64,000 bases of DNA from Eriocheir sinensis (taxonomy: Eukaryota > Arthropoda > Malacostraca > Decapoda > Varunidae). Within the stretch, counting starts at the first letter, position 1, and every line of letters starts with the position of its first letter. This document shows positions 10,035-19,060 of this stretch, one piece after another. The notes beneath the pieces are model-generated. The model ran no database searches. It was given only the letters and a program-made list of their open reading frames with translations, and was not told the origin of the DNA. A program made the translations under genes and the position numbers. The stretch lies in the NCBI RefSeq assembly GCF_024679095.1, contig NC_066531.1:92501-156500 (forward strand), in the 5' to 3' direction.

Positions 10035-10037
<3 letters not shown>

Positions 10038-10095
10038 AAAAAAATAATAATTATAATAAGTTACATTATTTTATGTTTATTATAATCAGTGATAT

Positions 10096-10119
10096 ATAAT
10101 AATAATAGTAATAATAATG

Positions 10120-10213
<94 letters not shown>

Positions 10214-10272
10214 TAATAATAATAATGATAATAATAATAATGATAATAATAATAATGATAATAATAATAATG

Positions 10273-10324
<52 letters not shown>

Positions 10325-10331
10325 TAATAAC

Positions 10332-10386
<55 letters not shown>

Positions 10387-10403
10387 TTGACAATTATAAA
10401 AAT

Positions 10404-10452
<49 letters not shown>

Positions 10453-10485
10453 GTAATAATAATAATAATAATAATAATAGTAAAA
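10096..10485. repeat. Long (AAT)n microsatellite with regular GAT variants
   Basis: About 390 bases of AAT repeats. At 10211-10272 a GAT replaces AAT at every fifth unit, giving a 15-bp higher-order period. It produces poly-Asn, poly-Ile and poly-Tyr readings that are not genes. Confidence 0.97.
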
Positions 10486-10654
10486 TGGATTATTCACTGC
10501 TAGGCAGCTTTTCGGCAGAAAATTTACATGGTATAAAAACGGAAAAATATAATGAGTTGTGGGGAGGTGAGATGGGGTGAGTGTTTACGTGAATTTTAAT
10601 ACGTCAAGTCTCGTGGCAGGTGGAACGAAATCTAAGGTTGGCGGAGAGGTGTGA

Positions 10655-10927
10655 ATACTAGTGTGTAATTCCCCACGGCCTGATCACGTGTTGGACTCGT
10701 AATCGCCAGCAGGTACCCTCCCGACATGAGCAAGTGCTCTTTATCGTCGATCTATGTATGGGTGCTGCCAGGACCCCACACACCACGCACCCCATCCCTT
10801 TTGCTCAAGGGGAGATAGTAACCACTCCTAGTCAACGGAAAGAATCCGGCCTGAGCGGGCTCGAACCGCCGCCCTGTCAGACCGTGAAGCTTGGCAGCGC
10901 AGCTCTCTAACCAGTTGCGCCACGGAG
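10655..10927 (-). mobile_element. SINE-B copy (tRNA-derived)
   Basis: On the minus strand it starts TCCGTGGCGCAACTGGTTAG, with an A box (TGGCGCAACTGG) and then a B box (GGTTCGAGCCC). A body with CTCCTTGAGC-like and TGGCAGTACCC-like phrases follows, shared with 14181-14437. The 3' end is CCACGGCC read in plus, next to a short TGTGTAATTC. (TG)n follows the head on the plus strand at 10928-10974. No protein is encoded. Confidence 0.8.
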
Positions 10928-10932
10928 GGTGT

Positions 10933-10975
<43 letters not shown>
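10928..10975. repeat. (TG)n microsatellite between two SINE-B pieces
   Basis: About 23 TG units, with the start TGTGTGTCTG slightly imperfect. Confidence 0.95.
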
Positions 10976-10978
<3 letters not shown>

Positions 10979-11087
10979 CACCACGGCCGGGTCACAAGTT
11001 GGACTCGCAGTAGGCAATAAATACCCTCCCGATTAAAGCCCGACAAGGCTCTTTAGTCGATAGCTGTGTACTGCCAGGACCTCACAG
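10976..11087 (-). mobile_element. SINE-B 3' partial copy
   Basis: Matches the 3' part of SINE-B: CACCACGGCC, GTTGGACTCG, then CCCTCCCGA, CTCTTTA and CTGCCAGGACCTCACA. The tRNA-like head is absent. Its 3' end abuts (TG)n, as in the copy at 14181. Confidence 0.7.
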
Positions 11088-11415
11088 GGTAGGCGGTGGC
11101 TGAAGTGGTAGCGTGCTGGGCCCACATTCACCACGTGATGGACGACACGAGTTCGAATCCCCACGCTACCACCTCGGATTTTTCAGTCACCGCCGAGTGG
11201 CTTAAAACTACCACATGCTGTCCTGAAGACCGCCCATCAACCCGGACTCTAGAGGAAACCGTCCAAGAATCATGAACGAGTTCCGGGGGGCAGCATGAGC
11301 CAAGAGAAGATGGCGCCACTATACAAACTTGCCTGAGCCATGACGGGCTGGGGCCGAATACCATCCAGGCCCCTCAAGCAAGCCTACCGGCGCAATAAGC
11401 GGAGACGTAAAAAAA
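11088..11415 (+). mobile_element. SINE-A copy, nearly complete
   Basis: Head GGTAGGCGGTGGCTGAAGTGG (one extra A in the A box), B box AGTTCGAATCC, full body and tail TACCGGCGCAATAAGCGG, then an A-rich end. An 80-codon minus-strand reading across it is an artefact. Confidence 0.88.
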
Positions 11416-11569
11416 CACACACAAAAAAACACACCCCAACCCCCGTGTTCAAGGGGGGACAGTAACCACTCCAATAGTCTGTTTCATCAGGATATTACAG
11501 GTGGCCACACCCCTTCATGCTTTTGAATTTTGACTGGCCAAGTGGCAGCCAATCGCCGAGCTGGAAACG

Positions 11570-13138
11570 TTAAGGGCATATATCAGCCTTTTTACCCATT
11601 TTCTATAAAAGTCATTCAATCGTACTGAATATTTTATTGTAAGGTTGTCCTAATGCTAAATAGCAGCTCTCCCAATGTGATGGCAATATCTGTTAAAGAC
11701 AAAAATATAAAATTATAAATACTAGAAAAATACCTCATTTGGTTCACCTAGCATAATAGAGAATGACGTAATTATGACTTTCCTGAATAGCGTCTAATTA
11801 CGTCTAATAAAAACTAGGATAAATGCTTTAGAGTGTGAACTGACGATTTCTCTTTTTTTAGCCTTTTGCGATTTTTAGTAAAATTGTAAACTCGCGTGTT
11901 CTTTTTATCGGAAAAGTGAGAAAATAGGGGAAAATTTGGCTATAAGATTTGGCAAAAGAGAAATTCTAATCAGTTTACGATTTCGAATAAGTAATGGCAA
12001 TTACTTTAAAGAAAAAATGAAGGTAATTGGTTTAAATTCAGCGGAGATATTAAAACGCAAATTCGAAAAAGTTACTTTGTAGAAAACGGGGTGCAACGAT
12101 GAGTCTCGCCGTAACGCCGCGCTGCAACCCATAAGAAGTTTCCCGGCGAGTATAAAAGATCTCTCTGGAGACGTTTGTTTCTCATAATCTTCATCAGAGG
12201 CCTGTCCATCCTGTTGTACCTCCTCTTGAGGTCCTTGTTAAGAATGGATGTGTATGGCAGGCCGAGACAGCGATGGAGATTGCTGGCGACGTAACCACGG
12301 TTGCATTTCATCATCGCTACAGAAGCTGCAAAGTCGAGCTTTCTTTTTGTTGCTCTGAGGTGTTTTGGGCAGTGTAGCTATATGCGGCTTTGGAAGGACT
12401 CATTGGGGCTTTGTTCGAGTCCCTGAAGACCGTCCGTCGGAAGCCGAGTATATACTCCCTTCACTAATTCCAGCTGTTCGGGTGGGAGAGAGAAACTTAC
12501 TTTCATCTCTCGATGGCTCTCTTCAGGCAATGGCTTAGACTGCTCTTCAGATGAGCGTGTAAGAAGCCTCTTCCGTTTTGCAGCACTGGGACGAGGAGAG
12601 CCACATGTCGATGCATCTGATGGTGTGGCGGTGAGGGGCGCCACGTCTGCTTCTAGTTGCTTTTTGTCTTTCTAGCGGCTTGTTCTTGCCTTGACAAGGG
12701 GCTCCTTCTTCTTATGTAAGGCACTTGTTCTTGGCATGATGAGGCCAAGCATAAAGTGGAAAAAGAAGAAGGAAGAGTGTGATGGAGCGAGGCGCATAAC
12801 CACCCTCTTTCCTGGAAGTCCTCAAGGACACTAGCTGCTTGCAGTGTCCTGAAGCAGCGTGTGAGTGCTCAGATAGATAAAAAAAAAAAAAAAGCAAAGC
12901 AAAAAAAAAAAGAAAAAAAAGAAAAAGTACATGTTTCCTATGCTTCAGAGCGGACCTTTAAAAGTCACCACCAAGCATATGTCTCTTTAAAGGCTGCCGA
13001 GGGGCTTTAAAAATGGTCGCAGAACACTAAAACTAGCTTTAAAGTATTGCCAGAACATTGGTTGATTTTTTGGAGGTAATATCTCATAACACCATTTTTG
13101 ACAGAAAATGGGCCAAAAAGGCTGATATATGCCCTTAA
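11570..13138 (-). mobile_element. TTAA-K element copy 1 (TTAA-flanked DNA transposon)
   Basis: TTAA at 11570-11573 and 13135-13138. Inverted ends begin GGGCATATATCAGCC, extend through a TTTTT run and CCCATTTTCT, and match over about 30 bases. The element carries the coding remnant at 12072-12644 and an A-rich tract at 12878-12925. A second copy in opposite orientation starts at 19060. TTAA duplication fits piggyBac or Kolobok superfamilies. Because the remnant does not look like piggyBac transposase, I lean to a Kolobok- or Mutator-like source (inference). Confidence 0.75.
12072..12644 (-). pseudogene. TTAA-K coding remnant, transposase-like C-terminus
   Basis: Reads from 12644 downward: M-A-P-L-T-A-T-P-S, a basic S/T/R-rich stretch, then P-N-E-S-F-Q-S-R-I followed by a stop. 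It continues C-P-K-H near 12365, then C-N-R-G-Y-V-A-S-N-L-H-R-C-L-G-L-P and R-R-Y-N-R-M-D. The N-P-N-E-S-F then C-P-K arrangement resembles the end of Mutator/Kolobok-type DDE transposases, with the E a possible catalytic residue. That is recollection of the family, not a search result. The catalytic core upstream is absent. Copy 2 (19561-20125) conserves the same peptide. Confidence 0.5.
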
Positions 13139-13675
13139 GTTTGCTTGGCACAAGAAGCTCGCTCTGTGCTCTCACTGCCTGCCAGTGCTAAGGGATGAAT
13201 GAAAAAAAATATTTACACCTCAATATCACCATGAAATATTTACTAAACGCAATTTTTCCATTGAATATGTACAGTGCCTAAAGTGTCAAGGATTATGATG
13301 AGACAAAAGAAAATAGTCATACGTACACTGTTAACTTCAATATAGATAGAAATATAAACTTCTTTTTTATCTTATAAAAAAATATCTACAAGAAAAAAAA
13401 TTGACATCTTGTGTTATAGAGTTAATATTATAGATAATGACTCAGGGATGCCAATGCTACTGAGAAAATACAGGTAGGCCTTGCAGTATTCCAGATATTA
13501 TTAGAAAACTAAGAACACTGCGCAGAGTCGCGATACCAGCAGCCAAGGCGAAATCAAACTGAAGGGTTCTGCGCGGTGATTGGCTGCCACGTAGCTAATC
13601 AAGATAAAGAGTTAAAAAGAGGAGGCGTGGCCGCATGTAATATCTTATTGAAACAGACGATAGCCATAGGAAAAA

Positions 13676-13765
13676 AACGGCATTAGAGGGGCTCGAACCT
13701 CTGCCTGCCACGCCGCGAAGCCTGGCACCGCGCAGCGCTTTACCATCTAAGCTATCGGAGCGGTG
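13676..13765 (-). mobile_element. tRNA-derived SINE head (third type)
   Basis: The minus strand carries A box TAGCTTAGATGG and B box GGTTCGAGCCC. D-arm and T-arm stems can form (GCTT/AAGC and AGAGG/CCTCT), but no acceptor stem closes. It is followed by TTTTTTT, a pol III terminator. This is a tRNA-like SINE head rather than a functional tRNA gene. Confidence 0.6.
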
Positions 13766-13775
13766 GGAGTGAGCT

Positions 13776-13801
13776 CTCTCTCTCTCTCTCTCGCGCGCGC
13801 G

Positions 13802-13844
<43 letters not shown>

Positions 13845-13973
13845 TATTCATATGAATGTGAAGACGTTAATAAGATATTCATATGAATGTGAAGACGTTA
13901 ATCGTTGTGTGTGTATGTGTGTGTGTGTGTGTGTGTGTGTAAGATATTCATATGAGTGTGAAGACGTTAATCG

Positions 13974-14005
<32 letters not shown>
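13776..14005. repeat. (TC)n/(TG)n array with a repeated 31-bp palindrome-containing unit
   Basis: (TC)n, (GC)n and (TG)n are followed by three copies of a unit starting TAAGATATTCATATGA and ending AAGACGTTAA (about 13840, 13871 and 13940), separated by TG tracts. The unit contains the palindrome TTCATATGAA. Confidence 0.9.
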
Positions 14006-14007
<2 letters not shown>

Positions 14008-14158
14008 CTTCGGTCAATTGCTTCCACAGATAATTATACAATTAAATGGGGCAACATCAGCTTTCTGAGTCCAAAATTGATCCCTCTGGCGGCTGGGACT
14101 CGATTTTCTGATTAGAAACTAATCCTCTCGTTCGGTAGCTGAATATAAATATCCTAAA

Positions 14159-14440
14159 GTGTGTGTGTGTGTGTGTGTGTAATTCACCACGGCCTGATCA
14201 CGTGTTGGACTCGTAATCGCCAGTAGGTACCCTCCCGACATGAGCAAAAGCTCTTTATCATCGATCTCTGGGTACTGCCAATACCTCACACACCACACAC
14301 CCCATCCCCCTTGCTCAAGGAGGGACAGTAACCACTCCTTTGACAACGGAAAGAATCCGGCCTGAGCGGGCTCGAACCGCTGCCCTGTCAGACCGTGAAG
14401 CCTGGCAGCGCAGCGCTCTAACCAGTTGCGCCACGGAGTG
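14159..14440 (-). mobile_element. SINE-B copy with adjoining (TG)n
   Basis: Same family as 10655-10927. Head at 14437 on the minus strand (CGTGGCGCAACTGG), B box GGTTCGAGCCC, body, and 3' end CCGTGGTGAATT directly joined to (AC)n on the minus strand (14159-14180). The CA tract therefore sits where a SINE tail belongs. Confidence 0.82.
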
Positions 14441-14460
14441 GTGCGTGGTGTGTGCATTTA

Positions 14461-14471
<11 letters not shown>

Positions 14472-14509
<38 letters not shown>

Positions 14510-14535
14510 ATGTGTGTGTGTGTGTGTGTGTGTCG
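14472..14535. repeat. (GA)n-(TG)n microsatellite
   Basis: (GA)n at 14472-14506, then (TG)n at 14509-14533. Confidence 0.95.
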
Positions 14536-15184
14536 GATGGGGCGAGTTTACATTTGGTTCTATTCATTAATCAGAAATTTGACATGATCAGAAGCCGTAG
14601 TTTTCTATATGCGAGGAGGGAGGTGCCTGTATGATGTTCATGGTGTATATGGATCGACATAGATTCGTCAATCGATTGAGATTTATCGTGAAGCAGTATT
14701 AGACTGGTTCTGGTGACACGTTATCTCTGAATAAAAAAATTAGCTAGGCTATCTGGCAGCAGACTACATAAATGTTTCGTGCAATTTAGAGTCTATCTGC
14801 TAAACTAACCGCTTTCTTGCCCCAAATATCTGTCAACATTTTAGCAGACCCTAACATGACCGCACCTAAATTAGCTAACAGATTGTCATATGGTACCTTC
14901 GGGGTCTGCAATACTTCGGTTAAAGTATTGTTTATTGTAGTATGTGCAGACACATCTGAACTGTATTATTTTTTACAGTATTTATATTAACCATTCCCCA
15001 TACTGAACTATGTCCACTTTCCTTTTTTCTATGTTAACCTTGACCATTTTTATAGCTTTTCTACCCGTCTCAGAGTGCTAATCAGGAATTAATTCCCAAC
15101 ACGCAAGCATCACGCAGAATCCGCATGTACTACCTTCACCAGTGACTCTATAATAGAGATACATATAAATGAACAAACACCGTA
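14536..15184. other. Unassigned sequence
   Basis: About 650 bases of anonymous A/T-rich DNA. No repeats, coding signatures or structured elements recognised. Confidence 0.4.
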
Positions 15185-15542
15185 ATTCTTTTTACAGCAA
15201 AGGAAGCAACTCTATGGCAATAAAAAGAAAGTGTAGTAAAAAAACGCTAATCGCTGCTCCTATAAAAGAGAAAAGTAAACAGTGGCCAAAAGAGAGGTCA
15301 ATTTCAGCAGGAGAGGTGTCTTGATACTCTCCTCTCGAAAGAGGTCAGGTTCTAGGTAGAAGGAAATACAGATGAAGGTAAGCTGTTCCAAAGTTTACCA
15401 GTGTAAGGGATGAAAGAATGGAGATGCTGGTTAACTCTTACATTAGGGGTCTGGACAGTATAGGGATGAGCTAGAGTAGAAAGTCGAGTGCAGCGGGGCT
15501 GCGGCAGGGGGGAGGCATGCAGTTAGCAAGTTCAGAGAGCAG
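15185..15542 (-). pseudogene. LINE-B 3' end, interrupted by the gypsy element
   Basis: Matches 21341-21700: TTTACAGCAAAGGA at the 3' end (minus-strand poly-A side), then CTCCTATA, GGTCAATTTC, and the stretch encoding the LINE-B C-terminus down to E-L-A-N-C-M-P-P-P. The homology stops at 15542, exactly where the LTR begins. The gypsy element therefore inserted into an existing LINE-B. Confidence 0.75.
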
Positions 15543-15781
15543 TGACACACCACTATGAGAGGTTGGGTGTTGTTCAGGTTGGTGTCTGCACTTACTGAAT
15601 AAACTAAAGTCCGTATATTCTATGGAAAGTAACAGGACACGAACGTGTACTTGCGTGCGCGATACAGGATGGGCGTCAACTGGCCTGGGAGGCACTGAGG
15701 GACAAACTCCTGACACTAAAGAATTAACGTTGCCCACTACAGGATTAAAGGTGGCTATATCCTAAACTAGCGTTACCCACA
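15543..15781 (-). repeat. 3' LTR of the gypsy element
   Basis: 239 bp beginning TGTGGGTAACGC and ending GTGTGTCA on the minus strand, so it has TG...CA termini. A purine tract (AAGGGGGAGGGAGA) lies immediately upstream at 15782-15795, as a polypurine tract should. The matching 5' LTR is not in the window. Confidence 0.65.
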
Positions 15782-15808
15782 TCTCCCTCCCCCTTCACGC
15801 TCATAGTA

Positions 15809-16640
15809 CTAGTCTTGAGCGGATGCCTTGGCTCTGAGCCGCTCTGAGCGACGGGGCACAGCGAGGTGATGCGGGTCCGGTCGGGGAGGAGACTCCGCCC
15901 CACGATGGCTATCATGTAAGCGGGTCAGGACACGGCGACGAAGGGCTGCAGGGACGACTACACGAGCACCATACAGGACGAGGTCCCCATCAGCGTAGGG
16001 GTCCTCCCGGATCTTACAGTACGGGCGGGTGGCGTTGCGGAGGTCAAAGCGGTTGCGAGGGAACCTGGTCCGTACACTGTTCAGGAGCTTGGTGTTGGAT
16101 TGGTCGTCGCGAGCCGCGTTCTGTAACTCCTCAAGTGCCAGATCCTCATCAGGAGCTGACAAAGACGGGGGGCTATCTGCGGCCTGCAGAGTAACGCCAC
16201 CGCTGACGGAGAGGCTGGCCTGGTCTTCCGGCGTCGGGCGGCTGGCGGGGGAGCGGGAAAGAGCATTAGGGATGCATAGGTCCTTGCCCGCACACCACAC
16301 CGCTGTGAAGATGAACGCCGAGATCTTCTTCAGCCGCTGGAGGCGGGGATTCTCGACGGCGTCCAGCGTGTAGCTATTCAAGATCGGGACCAAAGGCCTA
16401 TGATCTGTGATAACGTCGAAGTGTTGCAGACCAATTAGGTAAAAATTGCACTTTGACATGGACCATAACACAGCAAGCAGCTCCCGCTCGATGGTGGCGT
16501 AGCGAGTCTCGGTATCGGTGAGGAACCGCAAGCTGCACTGGACTAGCGCGGAACGTACCCCCTCCGTGGTCCTGCAGGAGGGCGTAACCAACGCCGTACG
16601 GGCACAAGGCGTTCATCTACAGGATGGTGGGGAGTTCTGG
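15809..16640 (-). pseudogene. Ty3/gypsy RNase H with truncated integrase
   Basis: RNase H signature reads T-E-T-R-Y-A-T-I-E-R-E-L-L-A-V near 16500 and V-I-T-D-H-R-P-L near 16400. The usual D-A-L-S-R is N-A-L-S-R near 16265. It continues to the start of the integrase zinc region (H-D-S-H-R-G-A-E near 15900). It then jumps to a basic R/S-rich ending and a stop at 15809, so the integrase catalytic core is missing. The polypurine tract and LTR follow within 30 bases. Confidence 0.8.
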
Positions 16641-16683
16641 GTTGAATGTGGCGAGGACAGGTGGACCTGAAGAGCCTCCTTCA

Positions 16684-17640
16684 CTAATGGAAGTCCCGGT
16701 CGTGGTCAGGAGTCCACGTGAATGTCCTTTCCGGGCTCATTAGGGGACGGAGAGGCAAGGCGGCGGCGGTGATGTCGGGAGAGAATTCTGGCAGCTGATT
16801 CACCAAGCCCATGAAGGACCAGAGATCCGTAAGATTGGCAGGCGTGGTGAAGTCTGCTATAGCTTGCACTTTTTCCGGATCGGCCGCGATACCATCCTCT
16901 GAGAGGCGGTAGCCGCATAAGGACACAGTCGGAGCAGCCACGACAAACTTCTCGGCGTTGAGAGTGATGCCGTGTTTCCTGCACCGAGATAGTACCTTAT
17001 CGATGCGGCAGAGTTGCGTGAGGTAGTCTTTGTCAGAGAGCAGCACGCCGTCCACTACCTTCGCGCAGTAGGTCATGCCTTGGTGTGCCTTGTAAACAGA
17101 AGGCGTCGTCCGTGGCGGCGAAACCCACGGGGATACGACAGTAGCGAAAGCGTCCGTAAGGCGAGATGAAGGTGGTGAGTGGCTGGTCTTCCTCTACCTT
17201 GCGGAATCTGCCAGTAACCACAAAGGGCGTTGACCGTCGTGAAGAACCGCGCGGCCGGGTCCACGCTCCGTATCGCAGTGAAGGGCGTGGACAGAGAGTG
17301 GGCTGGACGGAACAGCGGGCTGTTGAGCTTCGACAAGTCGGTGGTGATGCGTACGCCACCGTTAGGCTTGGCCACAGCCACTAAGGGGTGACACATAGGG
17401 GATGGGCCCTCGCCGGCGGGGGCAATGACGCCTTGAGTCACCATATAAACCAGTTCTTTCTTGACCGCATCCCTGAGGGCGAGAGGGATGACCCGGGGAG
17501 TGTGTATGGCGAACGGCTGTGCGTCCTCCCGCAGGTGGATTCTCATCGGGGGACCCGCCATTTCCTTCAATAGCGCGGTCCTTAAGGCCTCCTTCGTCAC
17601 CAGTAAGTCCGAATACTCCTTCAGGAAGCACTTCTTAGCT
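16684..17640 (-). pseudogene. Ty3/gypsy reverse transcriptase, frameshifted and active-site mutated
   Basis: Conserved blocks in order: V-R-I-T-T-D-L-S-K-L-N near 17340; F-F-T-T-V-N-A-L-C-G-Y-W-Q near 17225, where the usual first catalytic Asp is Asn; S-P-Y-G-R-F-R-Y-C-R-I-P near 17150 in a different frame; V-V-D-G-V-L-L near 17050, where the usual D-D pair is D-G; then L-T-D-L-W-S-F-M-G-L-V-N-Q-L near 16810. Frameshifts lie near 17200 and 17080. Two of three catalytic carboxylates are lost, so it is inactive. Confidence 0.85.
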
Positions 17641-18144
17641 TCCGACGGGGACGTTTGGTTGTGGAGAGGGAGCGGTTGCGGCTTGGGCGGGCCCGAGGAA
17701 GGTGAGGAAGCCGCTCCTCACCTCACTCACCTGATTGGCGGCGTGCCGGGCAGCTGGGATATGTTTCGAGAAATCGCTGGGCTCCACACCTAACGCCTTG
17801 CAGTACTCCCACGATAGCAGAGGAGTAGTGAGGGAGAACTGCACATCGATTCAACGAGTACAGCACCTGTCGCCGTACGTGAGCTCCACCTGGAAGGAGC
17901 CCACCGCGGCTTGCATCTGTGAACCGTCTGCGTTGTAGTAGTTTAAGTCGGGGGAGGTTGCAGGTCGCGTTGGTGGAGGCCTAAGCTCTTGAAGTGCTGA
18001 AGACCTATCACCGTAACATCAGCGCCGGTATCGGGTATCACATCGATGTGGCCAGATGTGTCGCCATGCATGGGTGACAGCGACGCGGATGATGGGAGAA
18101 GGTTTGGTTATGGGGCATGTGTTAAAGTCCACTCGCCTGATGTG
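17641..18144 (-). pseudogene. Ty3/gypsy aspartic protease region
   Basis: The minus strand at 18001-18054 reads H-I-D-V-I-P-D-T-G-A-D-V-T-V-I-G-L, with the protease catalytic D-T-G. Downstream the reading passes through F-S-L-T-T-P-L-L-S-W-E-Y-C-K-A-L-G-V near 17810 toward the RT. It is separated from gag by a SINE-A insertion at 18145. Confidence 0.75.
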
Positions 18145-18435
18145 GGTAGGCGGTGGCTGAGTGGTAGCGTGCTGGGCCCACATTCACCACGTGATGGACG
18201 ACGCGAGTTCGAATCCCCACGCTACCACCTGGGATTTTTCAGTCACCGCCGAGTGGCTTAAAACTACCCTCAAGCAGTCCTGAAGACCACCCATCAACCC
18301 GGACTCTAGAGGAAACCGTTCAAGTGAATCAAGAACGAGTCCCGGGGTGCAGCATGAGCCAAGAGAAGATGGCGCCACTATAAACACTTGCCTGCGCCAT
18401 GACGGGCTATAGGCGTAGACGTAAAAAAAAAAAAA
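18145..18435 (+). mobile_element. SINE-A copy inside gypsy gag-pol
   Basis: GGTAGGCGGTGGCTGAGTGG head, B box AGTTCGAATCC, body and a 14-base A tail. About 45 bp before the 3' tail are missing relative to the copy at 56515. It lies opposite in strand to the gypsy frame and separates gag from protease. Confidence 0.88.
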
Positions 18436-19060
18436 ACGCTCCTCCGTGTGGCGTGGGGCCGTGTCGGTTGGCTGCGTCCAAACCACGCCGAGAGAAGGAC
18501 CTTTCTTCTTCGATTTGGAATGTTTGGGTTTGTTTAGGTTGCAAAACTGGTCGTAGAGCCCAACGGAAGGCACACGCTGCATTGAGCCCCTTTGGCAGAA
18601 CAATTGGCGGTGTGCAGCATGTGCCCCTCGCGGCCACACCCGTGGCAGGGTGTCGCGGCGGCTTGGCACGGCTTGGAGCCGTGCTGTGTGACACAGCTGC
18701 TTCAGACGGTGCTGGATGGAGGCGTGGGTGTGTGGGCGCCAACTTTCGCCGTGTGGGCCACCTTCTTACCCTTCTTATACTTTGAGACTCCTCTTACAGC
18801 AGTGGGCAGGGCCCATATGGCAGAGGTCGCCGACTTGGTGGCCTCATAAGACTGAAATCTCTTCACTGCCTCTTGAAGCGTGCACTGCACTAACTTCTCG
18901 TCACGGACTCCCATCACCAAGATATGCTTCATCCAGACTTCCTCGCAACGTGCCCCTGCACACACGTCAATTTCTTCCGAAAGACTCTTGAGACGTGCGT
19001 GGAAGTCAGCGAAGCTCTCACTCTCGGCCTGCTTACAGGTGGAGAAAGCACGTCGACGGA
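18436..19060 (-). pseudogene. Ty3/gypsy gag fragment with zinc knuckle
   Basis: The reading includes E-S-F-A-D-F-H-A-R-L-K-S-L-S-E-E-I-D near 19020. A C-x-x-C-x4-H-x6-C zinc-knuckle-like motif lies near 18600-18650 (C-H-G-C-G-R-E-G-H); the last spacing differs from the usual CCHC. The 5' part of gag is cut off at 19060 by TTAA-K copy 2. Confidence 0.7.

Larger units (their letters stand above)
11478..13662. mobile_element. Outer inverted-repeat element, split by TTAA-K copy 1
   Basis: Left arm 11478-11560 and right arm 13572-13660 are reverse complements at roughly 75 percent. Both contain GTCTGTTTCA, GATATTACA, GGCCAC and GTGGCAGCCAATC. TTAA-K lies between them at a TTAA. Without it the outer element would be about 620 bp. 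No transposase is visible in it. Confidence 0.55.

Noticed and set aside
10061..10580. Poly-Asn, poly-Ile, poly-Tyr and poly-Leu proteins
   Set aside because: Pure translation of an AAT microsatellite in several frames.
13676..13765. Functional tRNA gene
   Set aside because: A and B boxes and two arms are present, but no acceptor stem can form. It is a SINE head.
16029..16373. 114-codon plus-strand open stretch
   Set aside because: Antisense shadow of the gypsy RNase H reading.
18184..18742. 161- and 111-codon minus-strand readings
   Set aside because: They combine SINE-A, its poly-A and gypsy gag; not a real gene.
15809..19060. Intact or active gypsy retrotransposon
   Set aside because: Frameshifts, lost catalytic residues, missing integrase core and no 5' LTR.
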